This document shows, in pieces, positions 42,123 to 49,887 of a DNA stretch of 64,000 bases. The stretch comes from CAG-103 sp963627135 (GTDB lineage: Bacteria > Bacillota > Clostridia > Oscillospirales > Oscillospiraceae), in assembly GCA_963627135.1 (NCBI GenBank), contig CAVFZY010000035.1:94210-158209 (forward strand). The letters run 5' to 3'. The notes beneath the pieces are model-generated. The model worked only from the letters and a program-made list of their open reading frames with translations, did no database searches and was not told where the DNA came from. Every line of letters starts with the position of its first letter. Positions within the stretch are counted from its first letter, which is position 1. A program made the translations under genes and the position numbers.

Positions 42123-43304
42123 ATGAAAGACCTGAAACATCTGATTTTCTTCGAAAATCTCCTGCAGGATGCGCAGAACGAGCTCGTCACGCAGGCGGTC
42201 AACGACGGGAAAATCGCCCTCGGGTACAACTGTTATTACATCCCCGAGGTCCTGCTCAATCTGCCGGGCTGCTTCTCGAGCCGTCTGCGCGCGCCGCGCT
42301 GCGAGTCGACCGACATTGCGACCTACTACATGACCAGCCGCACCTGCCCGTATGTCCGCTCCATCCTCGAGCGTGCCATTGAGGGCGGCTACAACTACCT
42401 CAACGCGCTCTTCGGCGCCGAGTGCTGCGCGGCCATGGAGCGCATGGAAGAGCACTTCTTCCTGCTCAACCCCGTTAAGAATGATCGCTTCTTCGTCACC
42501 CAGATCGATCCCCCGCTCAAGGGCGACAAGACCAGCTATGACTACTACAAGGGCCAGCTCCAGCTCAAGGTCGTCGACCAGCTCGCCGAGCGCTACGGCG
42601 TTGATACGTCCGATGGCGCCATGCGCGCGACCATCGAAAAGTTCAACGAGCTGTGCGATGTTATCACCGAGATCGGCAACTTCCGCAAGCTGCCCAACCC
42701 GCCCATTACCGGCTATGAGTTCCATGTCATCCAGCTCGTGAGTCAGGTCTGCCCACACGAGCTGATCCTCCCGTACCTCAAGGAGACGCTCGCCGAGATC
42801 AAAAAGCGCAAGCCCGAGAAGGCCTTCCCCTTCCGCGCGCGCGTCGTGGTCGCAGGCAGCGAGATCGACGATCCCGAGTTCACGAAGCTCCTCGAGGGCT
42901 GCGGCGCCATGGTCGTGGCCGACCGCTACTGCTTCGGCAGCTTCCCGAGCCGTGAGCGCATCGAGATCCAGGACGGCGAGACCGCGTTTGACGCCATCGT
43001 CCGCCACTACCTGCACTGGAACCAGTGCGCCCGCTTCATGGAAGGCGCGAAGATCGACCAGCGCCACAGCGAGGTCAAGCGCCTCGTCGACGAGTTCCAT
43101 GCCGACGGCGTGATCTACGAGAACATGAAGTTCTGCGAGTTCTGGAGCTATGAGAAGGTGCTCGCTTCCCATGTCCTGACCGAGGAAATGGGCGTGCCGT
43201 GCTGCACGATCGAGAAGGAATACGCGCTCGGCTCCGTCGGCCAGCTCCGTACCCGTTTCCAGGCCTTCGTCGAGAGCCTGGAAATCAAGAAAATCAATTC
43301 TTGA
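42123..43304 (+). CDS. 2-hydroxyacyl-CoA dehydratase subunit (HgdB/FldC-like)
   Basis: 393 residues from the ATG at 42123 (AAGAAGGGA ahead). Cysteines fit the 2-hydroxyacyl-CoA dehydratase D-component: GYNCYYIPEVLL near residue 40, TSRTCPYVRSILE near 75, and MKFCEFWSYEK near the C-terminus. They would ligate a [4Fe-4S] cluster. Such enzymes remove water from 2-hydroxyacyl-CoAs after one-electron activation by an HgdC-type ATPase, in amino-acid fermentation. No activator gene is present in this operon, so it must be supplied in trans. The substrate is unknown. Confidence 0.87.
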   Translation: MKDLKHLIFFENLLQDAQNELVTQAVNDGKIALGYNCYYIPEVLLNLPGCFSSRLRAPRCESTDIATYYMTSRTCPYVRSILERAIEGGYNYLNALFGAECCAAMERMEEHFFLLNPVKNDRFFVTQIDPPLKGDKTSYDYYKGQLQLKVVDQLAERYGVDTSDGAMRATIEKFNELCDVITEIGNFRKLPNPPITGYEFHVIQLVSQVCPHELILPYLKETLAEIKKRKPEKAFPFRARVVVAGSEIDDPEFTKLLEGCGAMVVADRYCFGSFPSRERIEIQDGETAFDAIVRHYLHWNQCARFMEGAKIDQRHSEVKRLVDEFHADGVIYENMKFCEFWSYEKVLASHVLTEEMGVPCCTIEKEYALGSVGQLRTRFQAFVESLEIKKINS

Positions 43305-43325
43305 CACAGGAGGGGAATGAAAACT

Positions 43326-44924
43326 ATGAATTGCCCTGTTACAAAATTTATTGACTCCAAGATGCAGAAGTTCGACCCCCTCTGGCAGGCTCAGAACGGT
43401 GTCGGCGGTCTGCGTACCCGCTACTATGACAAGACCGGCGTCGCCAAGTACCGCGAGTGGCGCGGCGTGCACGACACCCTGGTCGACTACGGCGCATGGC
43501 TCAAGAACGTCATGTCCATGGTGCAGATGGTCGCCTCCGCCCCGGTGCCGATCCTCAAGGGCTTCTGGGAATACCGCTGGATGGGCTCCTTCCTCGGCAC
43601 GTTCATGTTCATCGACCGCCTGTTCGAGGGCTACCGCGGCTATGAGCTGGTGACGGCCCACATGAACATGCACGCCATCGTGCAGAGCCTGACCAAGAAG
43701 ATCGCCACCGTGCTGTCCCACGACCAGCGCCTCGGCGGCAAGGACAGCGACAAGATCATCCCGTTTGACGAGGTCATGCCGCCGCTGTTCCTGACCGGCT
43801 TCAAAGAGCTGATCCCCATCCCGCTGCAGACGCTGCCGGAGTTCATCATCTGCGACGTTGACCAGCACCTCGAGCCGATCTACATCGACGTGGCCGAGTC
43901 CTTCGGTCTGCCGGCGGACGTGTGCTCCCGCTGCGCGGCGGAGACCGGCGTCGCCCTCAACGACGACTTCCCGCTCTTCGGCAAGGCCATGCTCACCACG
44001 AACATGCCCTGCAACGCCTCCGAGGCGACGTCCATGTTCCAGCGCCGCCGCATCGGCCTGCCGGACTTCCAGATCACCATGGCCATGATCCACAACGAGC
44101 CGGCCGCCCACCCGTACTCCGAGCAGGTCCTGCGCGACTGCATCGCGTTCGTCGAGAAGGAATACGGCGTGACCTATGACTGGAACGCTCTGTTCAAGCG
44201 CGCCAAGCACATGAACGAGCAGAACCAGATCGAGCTGGAGAAGTGGGACTACTTCAAGACGCCCTACTGCCCGATGACCGGCATCAACGAGTCGCTGTAC
44301 CGCCTGTACGCCTGGGCTGCCGTCAACGGCCAGGAGGACTACTTCACGAAGAACGACCGCAAGGTCATCAAGATCCTGCGCAAGTGCTACAAGGATAAGT
44401 ACGTGCCGTACGGCGGCACCACCCGCCACCGCGCGTTCCTGTGGGGACCCTCCGCCGTGTATTACACCGACTTCCCGACCTGGACGCAGAACTGCTGGGG
44501 CATCAACATCGTCCTGAACATGGACTCCACCATGGGCCACAACATGATCAGCACGACCGACCCCGAGCAGGCGCTCAAGGATCTGGCGCTCTTCAGCGAA
44601 AAGGGCACGATGCGTCACCACGCCGTCGGCGGCTGGGACAATGTCAACGCCATCTGGGAGTGGGCCAAGAACTTCAACTGCGACATGGTGCTCATGAACG
44701 ACAACATCGCCTGCAAGGGTATGCTCGGCGTGCACGCCATGATGGAAGAGCAGGCACGCGACCTCGGCTTCCACTTCATCTTCATCGAGCATGACCTGGA
44801 GGACAGCCGCACCGTTCCGCGTCAGGATATGCGCAACTGCGTCAACCAGTATATGTCCGTTGTCCTGAACGAGAAGCCGCTCGACCCGACGATCGTTGAG
44901 TTCGACGACTCCGATGCGTACTAA
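43326..44924 (+). CDS. 2-hydroxyacyl-CoA dehydratase family protein, second subunit
   Basis: 532 residues from the ATG at 43326, ten bases after GGAGGGG; the ATG at 43317 is too close to that site. Larger than usual dehydratase subunits (about 380-480). Conserved cysteines include VCSRCAAETG, TNMPCNASEA and NDNIACKGMLGVHAM. The last part (DLGFHFIFIEHDLEDSRTV) resembles the nucleotide/CoA-binding lobe of HgdB-like proteins. It probably pairs with the preceding subunit. The N-terminal 150 residues are less familiar. It follows by 21 bp and precedes a small membrane protein gene by 18 bp. Confidence 0.8.
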   Translation: MNCPVTKFIDSKMQKFDPLWQAQNGVGGLRTRYYDKTGVAKYREWRGVHDTLVDYGAWLKNVMSMVQMVASAPVPILKGFWEYRWMGSFLGTFMFIDRLFEGYRGYELVTAHMNMHAIVQSLTKKIATVLSHDQRLGGKDSDKIIPFDEVMPPLFLTGFKELIPIPLQTLPEFIICDVDQHLEPIYIDVAESFGLPADVCSRCAAETGVALNDDFPLFGKAMLTTNMPCNASEATSMFQRRRIGLPDFQITMAMIHNEPAAHPYSEQVLRDCIAFVEKEYGVTYDWNALFKRAKHMNEQNQIELEKWDYFKTPYCPMTGINESLYRLYAWAAVNGQEDYFTKNDRKVIKILRKCYKDKYVPYGGTTRHRAFLWGPSAVYYTDFPTWTQNCWGINIVLNMDSTMGHNMISTTDPEQALKDLALFSEKGTMRHHAVGGWDNVNAIWEWAKNFNCDMVLMNDNIACKGMLGVHAMMEEQARDLGFHFIFIEHDLEDSRTVPRQDMRNCVNQYMSVVLNEKPLDPTIVEFDDSDAY

Positions 44925-44942
44925 GAAAGGCGGGTACCGACT

Positions 44943-45122
44943 ATGAATATGAAACTGGCTGCAAAAATCCTCAGCAAGGTCGGCCTGGTCGGCTTTATCG
45001 GCTTTGCCGCGACCTTCACGATCTACATGTTCAACCTGGAGAACAAGCTGATCTACTACGTGGTGCGTCCGTTCCTGAACAAGCACTACGATGCTCAGGT
45101 GCGCGACAAGCGTATCGTCTGA
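44943..45122 (+). CDS. Small membrane protein of the dehydratase operon
   Basis: 59 residues, starting MNMKLAAKILSKVGLVGFIG, with one hydrophobic segment (about 13-31), then an aromatic amphipathic stretch (LENKLIYYVVRPFLNKHY) and a basic tail (RDKRIV). AAAGGCGGG lies ahead of the ATG. The codon use is like the dehydratase genes and it is 18 bp behind them, so it belongs to the operon. I know no family for it. It could anchor the dehydratase to the membrane, by inference only. Confidence 0.7.
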   Translation: MNMKLAAKILSKVGLVGFIGFAATFTIYMFNLENKLIYYVVRPFLNKHYDAQVRDKRIV

Positions 45123-45145
45123 GTTTTCCGCAAATCGCATAAATC

Positions 45146-45175
45146 AACCCCCGCTGCTTCGGTAGCGGGGGTTTG
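45146..45175 (+). terminator. Terminator after the dehydratase operon
   Basis: AACCCCCGCT pairs with AGCGGGGGTTT. Confidence 0.8.
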
Positions 45176-45219
45176 TGACGTTGCGGGGATCCTTGATGGT
45201 TTGAGCGCGGCAGCAGCGG

Positions 45220-45450
45220 CGATACACGCTGCCCGGAGAGCCTGCTTCGCGTGATGCGAAGGCTGGGGCTGTTTCCGCTCCAAAAGCCCCAAAAAAGGCT
45301 TACAAACCAAAGACTTACGAGCAGATGATCCATCCCGGAGCGCGTATTCAGGTGGATGTGAAGGCCGCTCCGCACGGCTGCATCACAGCTCCGGAGCTTC
45401 GCCTGTTCGAATTCACCGCCATCGACGAGTTCCCAGTCCGATATGTTTGA
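45220..45450 (+). pseudogene. Remnant of an IS481-like transposase gene
   Basis: In one frame LLRVMRRLGLFPLQKPQK, then after a -1 shift at a run of six A (about 45291-45296) KPKTYEQMIHPGARIQVDVK and LRLFEFTAIDEF, ending at a stop after PVRYV. This matches the mid part of IS481 DDE transposases, with IDEF joined directly to FPVRYV of the later DNG motif region, as after an internal deletion. Ends and terminal repeats are not seen. No other gene lies in 45176-45480. Confidence 0.7.
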
Positions 45451-45490
45451 TAAACCTGCAGAAATGCACTTTTCGGCCGCGATCCGGCCC

Positions 45491-45519
45491 TTGACAGGCG
45501 CTCTGCGGCGGGGTATCCT
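45491..45519 (+). promoter_or_regulatory. Promoter of the 147-aa membrane protein gene
   Basis: TTGACA at 45491-45496, 17 bp, TATCCT at 45514-45519; a CCGGT/ACCGG hairpin follows in the leader. Confidence 0.6.
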
Positions 45520-45566
45520 GTGGAAAAAGGACCGGTTTTCCGAAAGACCGGAAAGGAGTGGAACGC

Positions 45567-46010
45567 ATGGAACAAGAGCGCCTCTATACCGAAGCGGAAC
45601 CTGAAACTGCGGCAGAAACCGTGACCGAAACCGCCGAAACTGCGGCCGAAACGGTCGGGGCCTCGGCCGAAACGGCCGATACCGCACCGAAAAAGCCGCG
45701 CGAGTCGTTTTTCCGCCGCCAGCGCCGCGAGCTGGCCGATGCCTGGCGCGAGATCTACTGCAACAGCCGCGCGCGGCGCATCCGCACGTGGCAGATCGCG
45801 GTGTTCGCGCTGCTGATCGTCGAGGTGACCGTCATGGCCGTTGCGCTCAACCCGGTCTACTGGATCGGCACCGGACTGCTCGCGTTCTGGTGCGCGGGGC
45901 AGCTGTTTGACCGCCGGCCGGCGCGGCACTCCGTCGCCGCGGTCGTGATGTACTTTCTCATCGCCGTCATGATCGGCGTTTTCACGGTGCAGGAGCTGCT
46001 CGGCGCTTGA
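45567..46010 (+). CDS. Uncharacterised membrane protein with Ala/Glu/Thr-rich N-terminus
   Basis: 147 residues from the ATG at 45567 (AAAGGAG ahead). Residues 8-42 are a low-complexity acidic region of ET-AET-like repeats (ETAAETVTETAETAAETVG). A basic stretch (FFRRQRRELADAWREIY) precedes three predicted membrane segments (about 73-90, 94-110, 121-143). No known family is recognised. Its stop codon overlaps the -35 box of proS, so transcription units are tightly packed. Confidence 0.65.
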   Translation: MEQERLYTEAEPETAAETVTETAETAAETVGASAETADTAPKKPRESFFRRQRRELADAWREIYCNSRARRIRTWQIAVFALLIVEVTVMAVALNPVYWIGTGLLAFWCAGQLFDRRPARHSVAAVVMYFLIAVMIGVFTVQELLGA

Positions 46011-46035
46011 CAAGCGGCGGCGGATTCTATACACT
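46007..46035 (+). promoter_or_regulatory. Promoter of proS
   Basis: TTGACA at 46007-46012 overlaps the preceding stop codon; TACACT at 46030-46035 is 17 bp on, with a TATATA run just after. Confidence 0.55.
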
Positions 46036-46110
46036 ATATAAGTTACCCCATACATTATGAAATACGTCCGCGCGGGATCTCTGCGCGGCATACAGAGGAG
46101 TGTTGCGCTT

Positions 46111-47547
46111 ATGGCCAAAGAAAAGAAGGTCGAGCAGATCACCGATATGGAGGTCGACTTCGCCCAGTGGTTCACCGATGTGTGCATCAAGGCGGAGCTC
46201 GTGGATTATTCCGATGTCAAGGGCCTGTTCATCATGCGCCCGTATGGCTATGCCATCTGGGAGAACATCCAGAAGGTGCTCGACGGCAAGTTCAAGGCGA
46301 CCGGTCATCAGAACGTGGCCATGCCGATGCTGATCCCCGAGAGCCTGCTGCAGAAGGAGAAGGACCACGTCGAGGGCTTCGCGCCCGAGTGCGCGTGGGT
46401 CACGATGGGCGGCAGCGAGGAACTGCCGGAGCGCCTGTGCGTGCGCCCGACGTCCGAGACGCTCTTCTGCGAGCACTGGAGCCACATCGTGCACAGCTGG
46501 CGCGACCTGCCGTGCCTGTATAACCAGTGGTGCAGCGTCATGCGCTGGGAAAAGACCACGCGTCCGTTCCTGCGCGGGCGTGAGTTCCTCTGGCAGGAGG
46601 GCCACACCCTGCACGCCACCGAGGCCGAGGCCCGCAGGGAGACGCTGCAGATGCTCGAAATTTATGCCGAGACCTGCGAGCAGGAGCTGGCCATGCCCGT
46701 CATCCGCGGCAACAAGACCGACAAGGAGAAGTTCGCCGGCGCCGAGAACACCTACACCATCGAGTGCATGATGCACGACCACAAGGCGCTCCAGTCCGGC
46801 ACGAGCCACTACTTCGGCGACGGGTTTGCCCGCGCGTTCGACATTACCTACACCGACAAGAACAACCAGCAGGCCTATCCGCACCAGACCTCGTGGGGCC
46901 TGTCCACGCGCGTCATCGGCGGCCTGATCATGACCCACGGCGACAACAACGGCCTCGTCCTGCCGCCGCACATCGCGCCGATCCAGGTCATCGTGCTGCC
47001 CATCGCGGCACACAAGCCCGGCGTGACCGAGAAGGCCGAGGAGCTCGTCGCGCGCCTGAAGGCCGCCGGCCTGCGCGCGCAGGGCGACTTCAGCGACAAC
47101 AGCCCCGGCTGGAAGTTCGCCAACTGGGAGATGAAGGGCGTGCCGCTGCGCGTCGAGATCGGCCCGAAGGACATCGAGGCCGGTCACTGCGTCGCCGTCC
47201 GCCGCGACAACGGCGAGAAGATCACCGTCGCGCTCGACGAGCTCGAGGCGCGCATCCCCGAGCTGCTCGAGACTGTGCAGCAGGGCCTGTTCGACAAGGC
47301 CAAGCGCAACCTTGACGAGCACACCTATGCAGCGCATTCGCTGGCCGAGGCCAGGGAGCTGCAGGAGAAAAACGGCGGCTTCATCAAGACCATGTGGTGC
47401 GGCGACCTCGCCTGCGAGCTCGAGATGAAGGACAAGGCCGGCATGTCCAGCCGCTGCATCCCGTTTAAGCAGGAGCACCTCGACGACGTGTGCCCCGTGT
47501 GCGGCAAGCCCGCCAAGTGCATGATCTACTGGGGCGTGGCGTACTAA
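46111..47547 (+). CDS. proS: Prolyl-tRNA synthetase, short (type 3, archaeal/eukaryotic-like)
   Basis: 478 residues from the ATG at 46111 (GAGGAG ahead). It has class II motifs including VRPTSETLFCEHWS and WEKTTRPFLRGREFLWQEGHT. The anticodon domain follows (about 285-390), then a C-terminal domain with cysteines (WCGDLACELEMK; CPVCGKPAKC) that can hold zinc. It lacks the large editing insertion of the bacterial type 1 enzyme. It charges tRNA-Pro. The frame is open 18 codons further upstream, but without a ribosome site. Confidence 0.95.
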   Translation: MAKEKKVEQITDMEVDFAQWFTDVCIKAELVDYSDVKGLFIMRPYGYAIWENIQKVLDGKFKATGHQNVAMPMLIPESLLQKEKDHVEGFAPECAWVTMGGSEELPERLCVRPTSETLFCEHWSHIVHSWRDLPCLYNQWCSVMRWEKTTRPFLRGREFLWQEGHTLHATEAEARRETLQMLEIYAETCEQELAMPVIRGNKTDKEKFAGAENTYTIECMMHDHKALQSGTSHYFGDGFARAFDITYTDKNNQQAYPHQTSWGLSTRVIGGLIMTHGDNNGLVLPPHIAPIQVIVLPIAAHKPGVTEKAEELVARLKAAGLRAQGDFSDNSPGWKFANWEMKGVPLRVEIGPKDIEAGHCVAVRRDNGEKITVALDELEARIPELLETVQQGLFDKAKRNLDEHTYAAHSLAEARELQEKNGGFIKTMWCGDLACELEMKDKAGMSSRCIPFKQEHLDDVCPVCGKPAKCMIYWGVAY

Positions 47548-47583
47548 ACCGTTTCACGAAATCGGGATTTGTTGAGGCGCAGA

Positions 47584-47800
47584 ATGAAAAATAATCCGTG
47601 GAGAATATCTCAGGTCATTCAGCTCGTCATATTTTTCGGCGTTAGTGTGTTTTTTGTTTTTTAGAAAAGTCGATGGAAGCGGAGCAGTCAATACAGCCGA
47701 GGTAAAATTAATCAGCTTGGCGATCTGGCTGGGATTTTATCTATTCGTCTTGGCGCTGGAATACGGGATTCGACTTTTGACAAGGATAGGTAAAAAATGA
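47584..47800 (+). pseudogene. Small two-helix membrane protein gene broken by a frameshift
   Basis: The first frame reads MKNNPWRISQVIQLVIFFG and stops at 47664 within T-rich tracts. One base out of register, the next frame continues to 47800 with KLISLAIWLGFYLFVLALEYG. Removing one T from the six-T tract would give a single protein of about 72 residues with two membrane helices. The stretch is richer in A+T than its neighbours. It is either a decayed acquired gene or a homopolymer sequencing error. No family recognised. Confidence 0.5.
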
Positions 47801-47845
47801 TTCCGAATTCCTGCTCCCAGAGTTTTTCTCTTCTGCCCATAAATC

Positions 47846-47879
47846 AACCGCCCGCTGCGATCGCAGCGGGCGGTTTTGT
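47846..47879. terminator. Bidirectional terminator between the proS side and the GH2 gene
   Basis: A perfect 15-bp palindrome (AACCGCCCGCTGCGA and its complement) with TTTTG on the plus side, ending at the GH2 stop codon. Confidence 0.85.
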
Positions 47880-49580
47880 TTATTCGTTTTCGATATAGAA
47901 GATCTTGTGCAGCGTCTGCACCGGGAGCTTCACGACGCTGCGGTCATAGGTCACGAGGCCGTTGAGCTCGTGCTCCACGTCGCTCAGCTGCGTGTACACT
48001 GCGGCGCTGAGGCCCTGCGCGATGGCGGGGCGGATCTGCTCGTCATAGAGCGCCTGCAGCGCATACTCGAGCGAGAGCGGCGCGTCGCACGTCTTGTAGC
48101 CGACGCTCCTGCCACCGGCGGCGTGGCCCTCGACGCGGTGGACATAGCCGCCAAACTCCGACAGCAGCGTGGCGCGGCCGAGCTTATCGGGCTGGAACTT
48201 GTACTTCTGGAAATACACGTGCAGGCTGCGCACATCGCCGAAGCCCTGATCGTGCCAGCCGCTGGCCGGGTCGATCGTGCGGGTCTTGTCCACGGACCGG
48301 ATGACCTGCACGGCCGTCTGACTGTCAAACTGGCCCCAGCCCTCGTTGAACGGCACCCACACGGCGATGCACGGGTGGTTGTAGAGCGTGGTGACCATGT
48401 CGCGCAGCTCGTTCAAAAACGCCTTGCGTGCGGTCACGTTCGTGCGGCCGAAGAGGGGATACCAGCTGTCATCGAGGTGCCGGCCCGTCACGAGCGGGGT
48501 CGAGACGATGAGCGGGTCGTAGCGCCTGCCGCCGCAGGGCATATCCTGCCAGACGAGCATGCCCAGCCGGTCGCAGTGATAGTACCAGCGGTCTGGCTCG
48601 ACCTTGATGTGCTTGCGCAGCATATTAAAGCCCATGTCCCTGGCCAGCTGGATGTCGTAGACGAGCGCCTCGTCGCTCGGTGCGGTGTAGAGCCCGTCCG
48701 GCCAGTAGCCCTGGTCGAGCAGGCCGTTGTGAAAATACGGCTTGCCGTTGAGAAACAGGCGGCGCACGCCGTCCTCATCCGTCTCGACGCTGCACTTGCG
48801 CATGGCAAAGTAGCTGTAGACCGTGTCGTCCCCGAGCGTCACGCTGAAGGGGTAGAGCGTCGGGTGCTCCGGCGACCAGGGGCGGAACGACTGCACCGGC
48901 ACGTGCGCCGGCACGCCCGCCGGGAACGTGAAGCGCCGGCCCTCGAGGTCGATCGTGCACTGGCCGGCGCCCTCGACGGTGATCTCCACCTGGTGCGCGT
49001 CGAACAGCGGCGTCACGCGCAGGGAACGGATATAGTTTTGCGGCACGCTCTCGAGCCAGACCGTCTGCCAGATGCCGCTCTGCGGCGTGTACCAGATGCC
49101 GTGCGGGTGCAGCGTCTGCTTGCCGCGCGGGAGCTGGGACTTGTTCGTCGCGTCGCGCACGCACACGAGGATCGTGTTTTCCCTGGCCAGCACCTCGGTG
49201 ATGTCCACCGTGAACGGCAGGTAGCCGCCCGTGTGCGTGGCCAGCTCCACACCGTTGCACCACACGGTCGCGGTCTGATCGACCGCGCCGAAGTGCAGCA
49301 GCACGCGGCCGACGTTGAACCCGTCCGGCAGCGTGACCGTGCGGATGTACCACAGATATTCCTCCGGCTGCAGGACGTGTCCCACACCGGACAGCTCGCT
49401 CTCGGGCGAGAAGGGCACGAGGATCGTGCCGTCGGCCTGCGCGGGCCGCTGCGCGCTCGTCGTGATCGCGTAGCTCCACGGGCCGTTGAGATTCAGGTAG
49501 CTGTCGCGCACCATCTGCGGCCGGGGATATTCCGGCAGGGGCTGCGCGCGGTCGAGCGTGTCCACCCAGGGTGTCAGCAT
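47880..49580 (-). CDS. Glycoside hydrolase family 2 protein
   Basis: 566 residues from the ATG at 49580 (AAAAGGAGG ahead). Domains: N-terminal sugar-binding jelly roll (about 20-180, LLHFGAVDQTATVWCNGVEL, THTGGYLPFTVDIT), a short immunoglobulin-like middle domain, and a TIM barrel (from about 270). The acid/base glutamate is in VPFNEGWGQF and the nucleophile in LLSEFGGYV. It is shorter than most beta-galactosidases and lacks a signal peptide, so it acts in the cytoplasm. The substrate could be a galactoside, glucuronide or mannoside. No transporter is adjacent. Confidence 0.9.
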   Translation of the reverse strand: MLTPWVDTLDRAQPLPEYPRPQMVRDSYLNLNGPWSYAITTSAQRPAQADGTILVPFSPESELSGVGHVLQPEEYLWYIRTVTLPDGFNVGRVLLHFGAVDQTATVWCNGVELATHTGGYLPFTVDITEVLARENTILVCVRDATNKSQLPRGKQTLHPHGIWYTPQSGIWQTVWLESVPQNYIRSLRVTPLFDAHQVEITVEGAGQCTIDLEGRRFTFPAGVPAHVPVQSFRPWSPEHPTLYPFSVTLGDDTVYSYFAMRKCSVETDEDGVRRLFLNGKPYFHNGLLDQGYWPDGLYTAPSDEALVYDIQLARDMGFNMLRKHIKVEPDRWYYHCDRLGMLVWQDMPCGGRRYDPLIVSTPLVTGRHLDDSWYPLFGRTNVTARKAFLNELRDMVTTLYNHPCIAVWVPFNEGWGQFDSQTAVQVIRSVDKTRTIDPASGWHDQGFGDVRSLHVYFQKYKFQPDKLGRATLLSEFGGYVHRVEGHAAGGRSVGYKTCDAPLSLEYALQALYDEQIRPAIAQGLSAAVYTQLSDVEHELNGLVTYDRSVVKLPVQTLHKIFYIENE

Positions 49581-49632
49581 AACGTGGCCTCCTTTTGCCG
49601 CCGGCGGCGCACCGGCAGAGCATTTGCTATCT

Positions 49633-49661
49633 ATTTTACAGGATTTTTCCGCGCTTGTTAA
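49633..49661 (-). promoter_or_regulatory. Promoter of the GH2 gene
   Basis: On the minus strand TTAACA (49661-49656), 17 bp, TAAAAT (49638-49633). The 307 bp between GH2 and rnfC hold this and the rnf promoter; 49662-49827 is AT-rich with no clear further signal. Confidence 0.65.
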
Positions 49662-49827
49662 GTCCCGAACACAGATTTTTTTCCGTCCGGTTCGCTGCGG
49701 CGGCGAGAAATCCAACCAAAATGCACAAAAAGTTGCAAAGTTTCCGGAAATGTTGGATTTGTCAGCTTTTTTGCAGGTTCGTTAATATTTAAATTAGTAC
49801 AATTTGATGTTTTTCCGCCATTTTTGG

Positions 49828-49856
49828 TGGACGAAATTAGGTTGGTGTGCTAATAT
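49828..49856 (+). promoter_or_regulatory. Promoter of the rnf operon
   Basis: TGGACG at 49828-49833, 17 bp, TAATAT at 49851-49856. Confidence 0.55.
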
Positions 49857-49887
49857 ATGTGGGTCAAAAAATAGAGAGGTGATGCAA

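Noticed and set aside
45288..45300. Programmed -1 frameshift in the transposase fragment at the A-run.
   Set aside because: The gene is also truncated and internally deleted, and the heptamer is not in the classical A-AAA-AAG register, so decay is the simpler reading.
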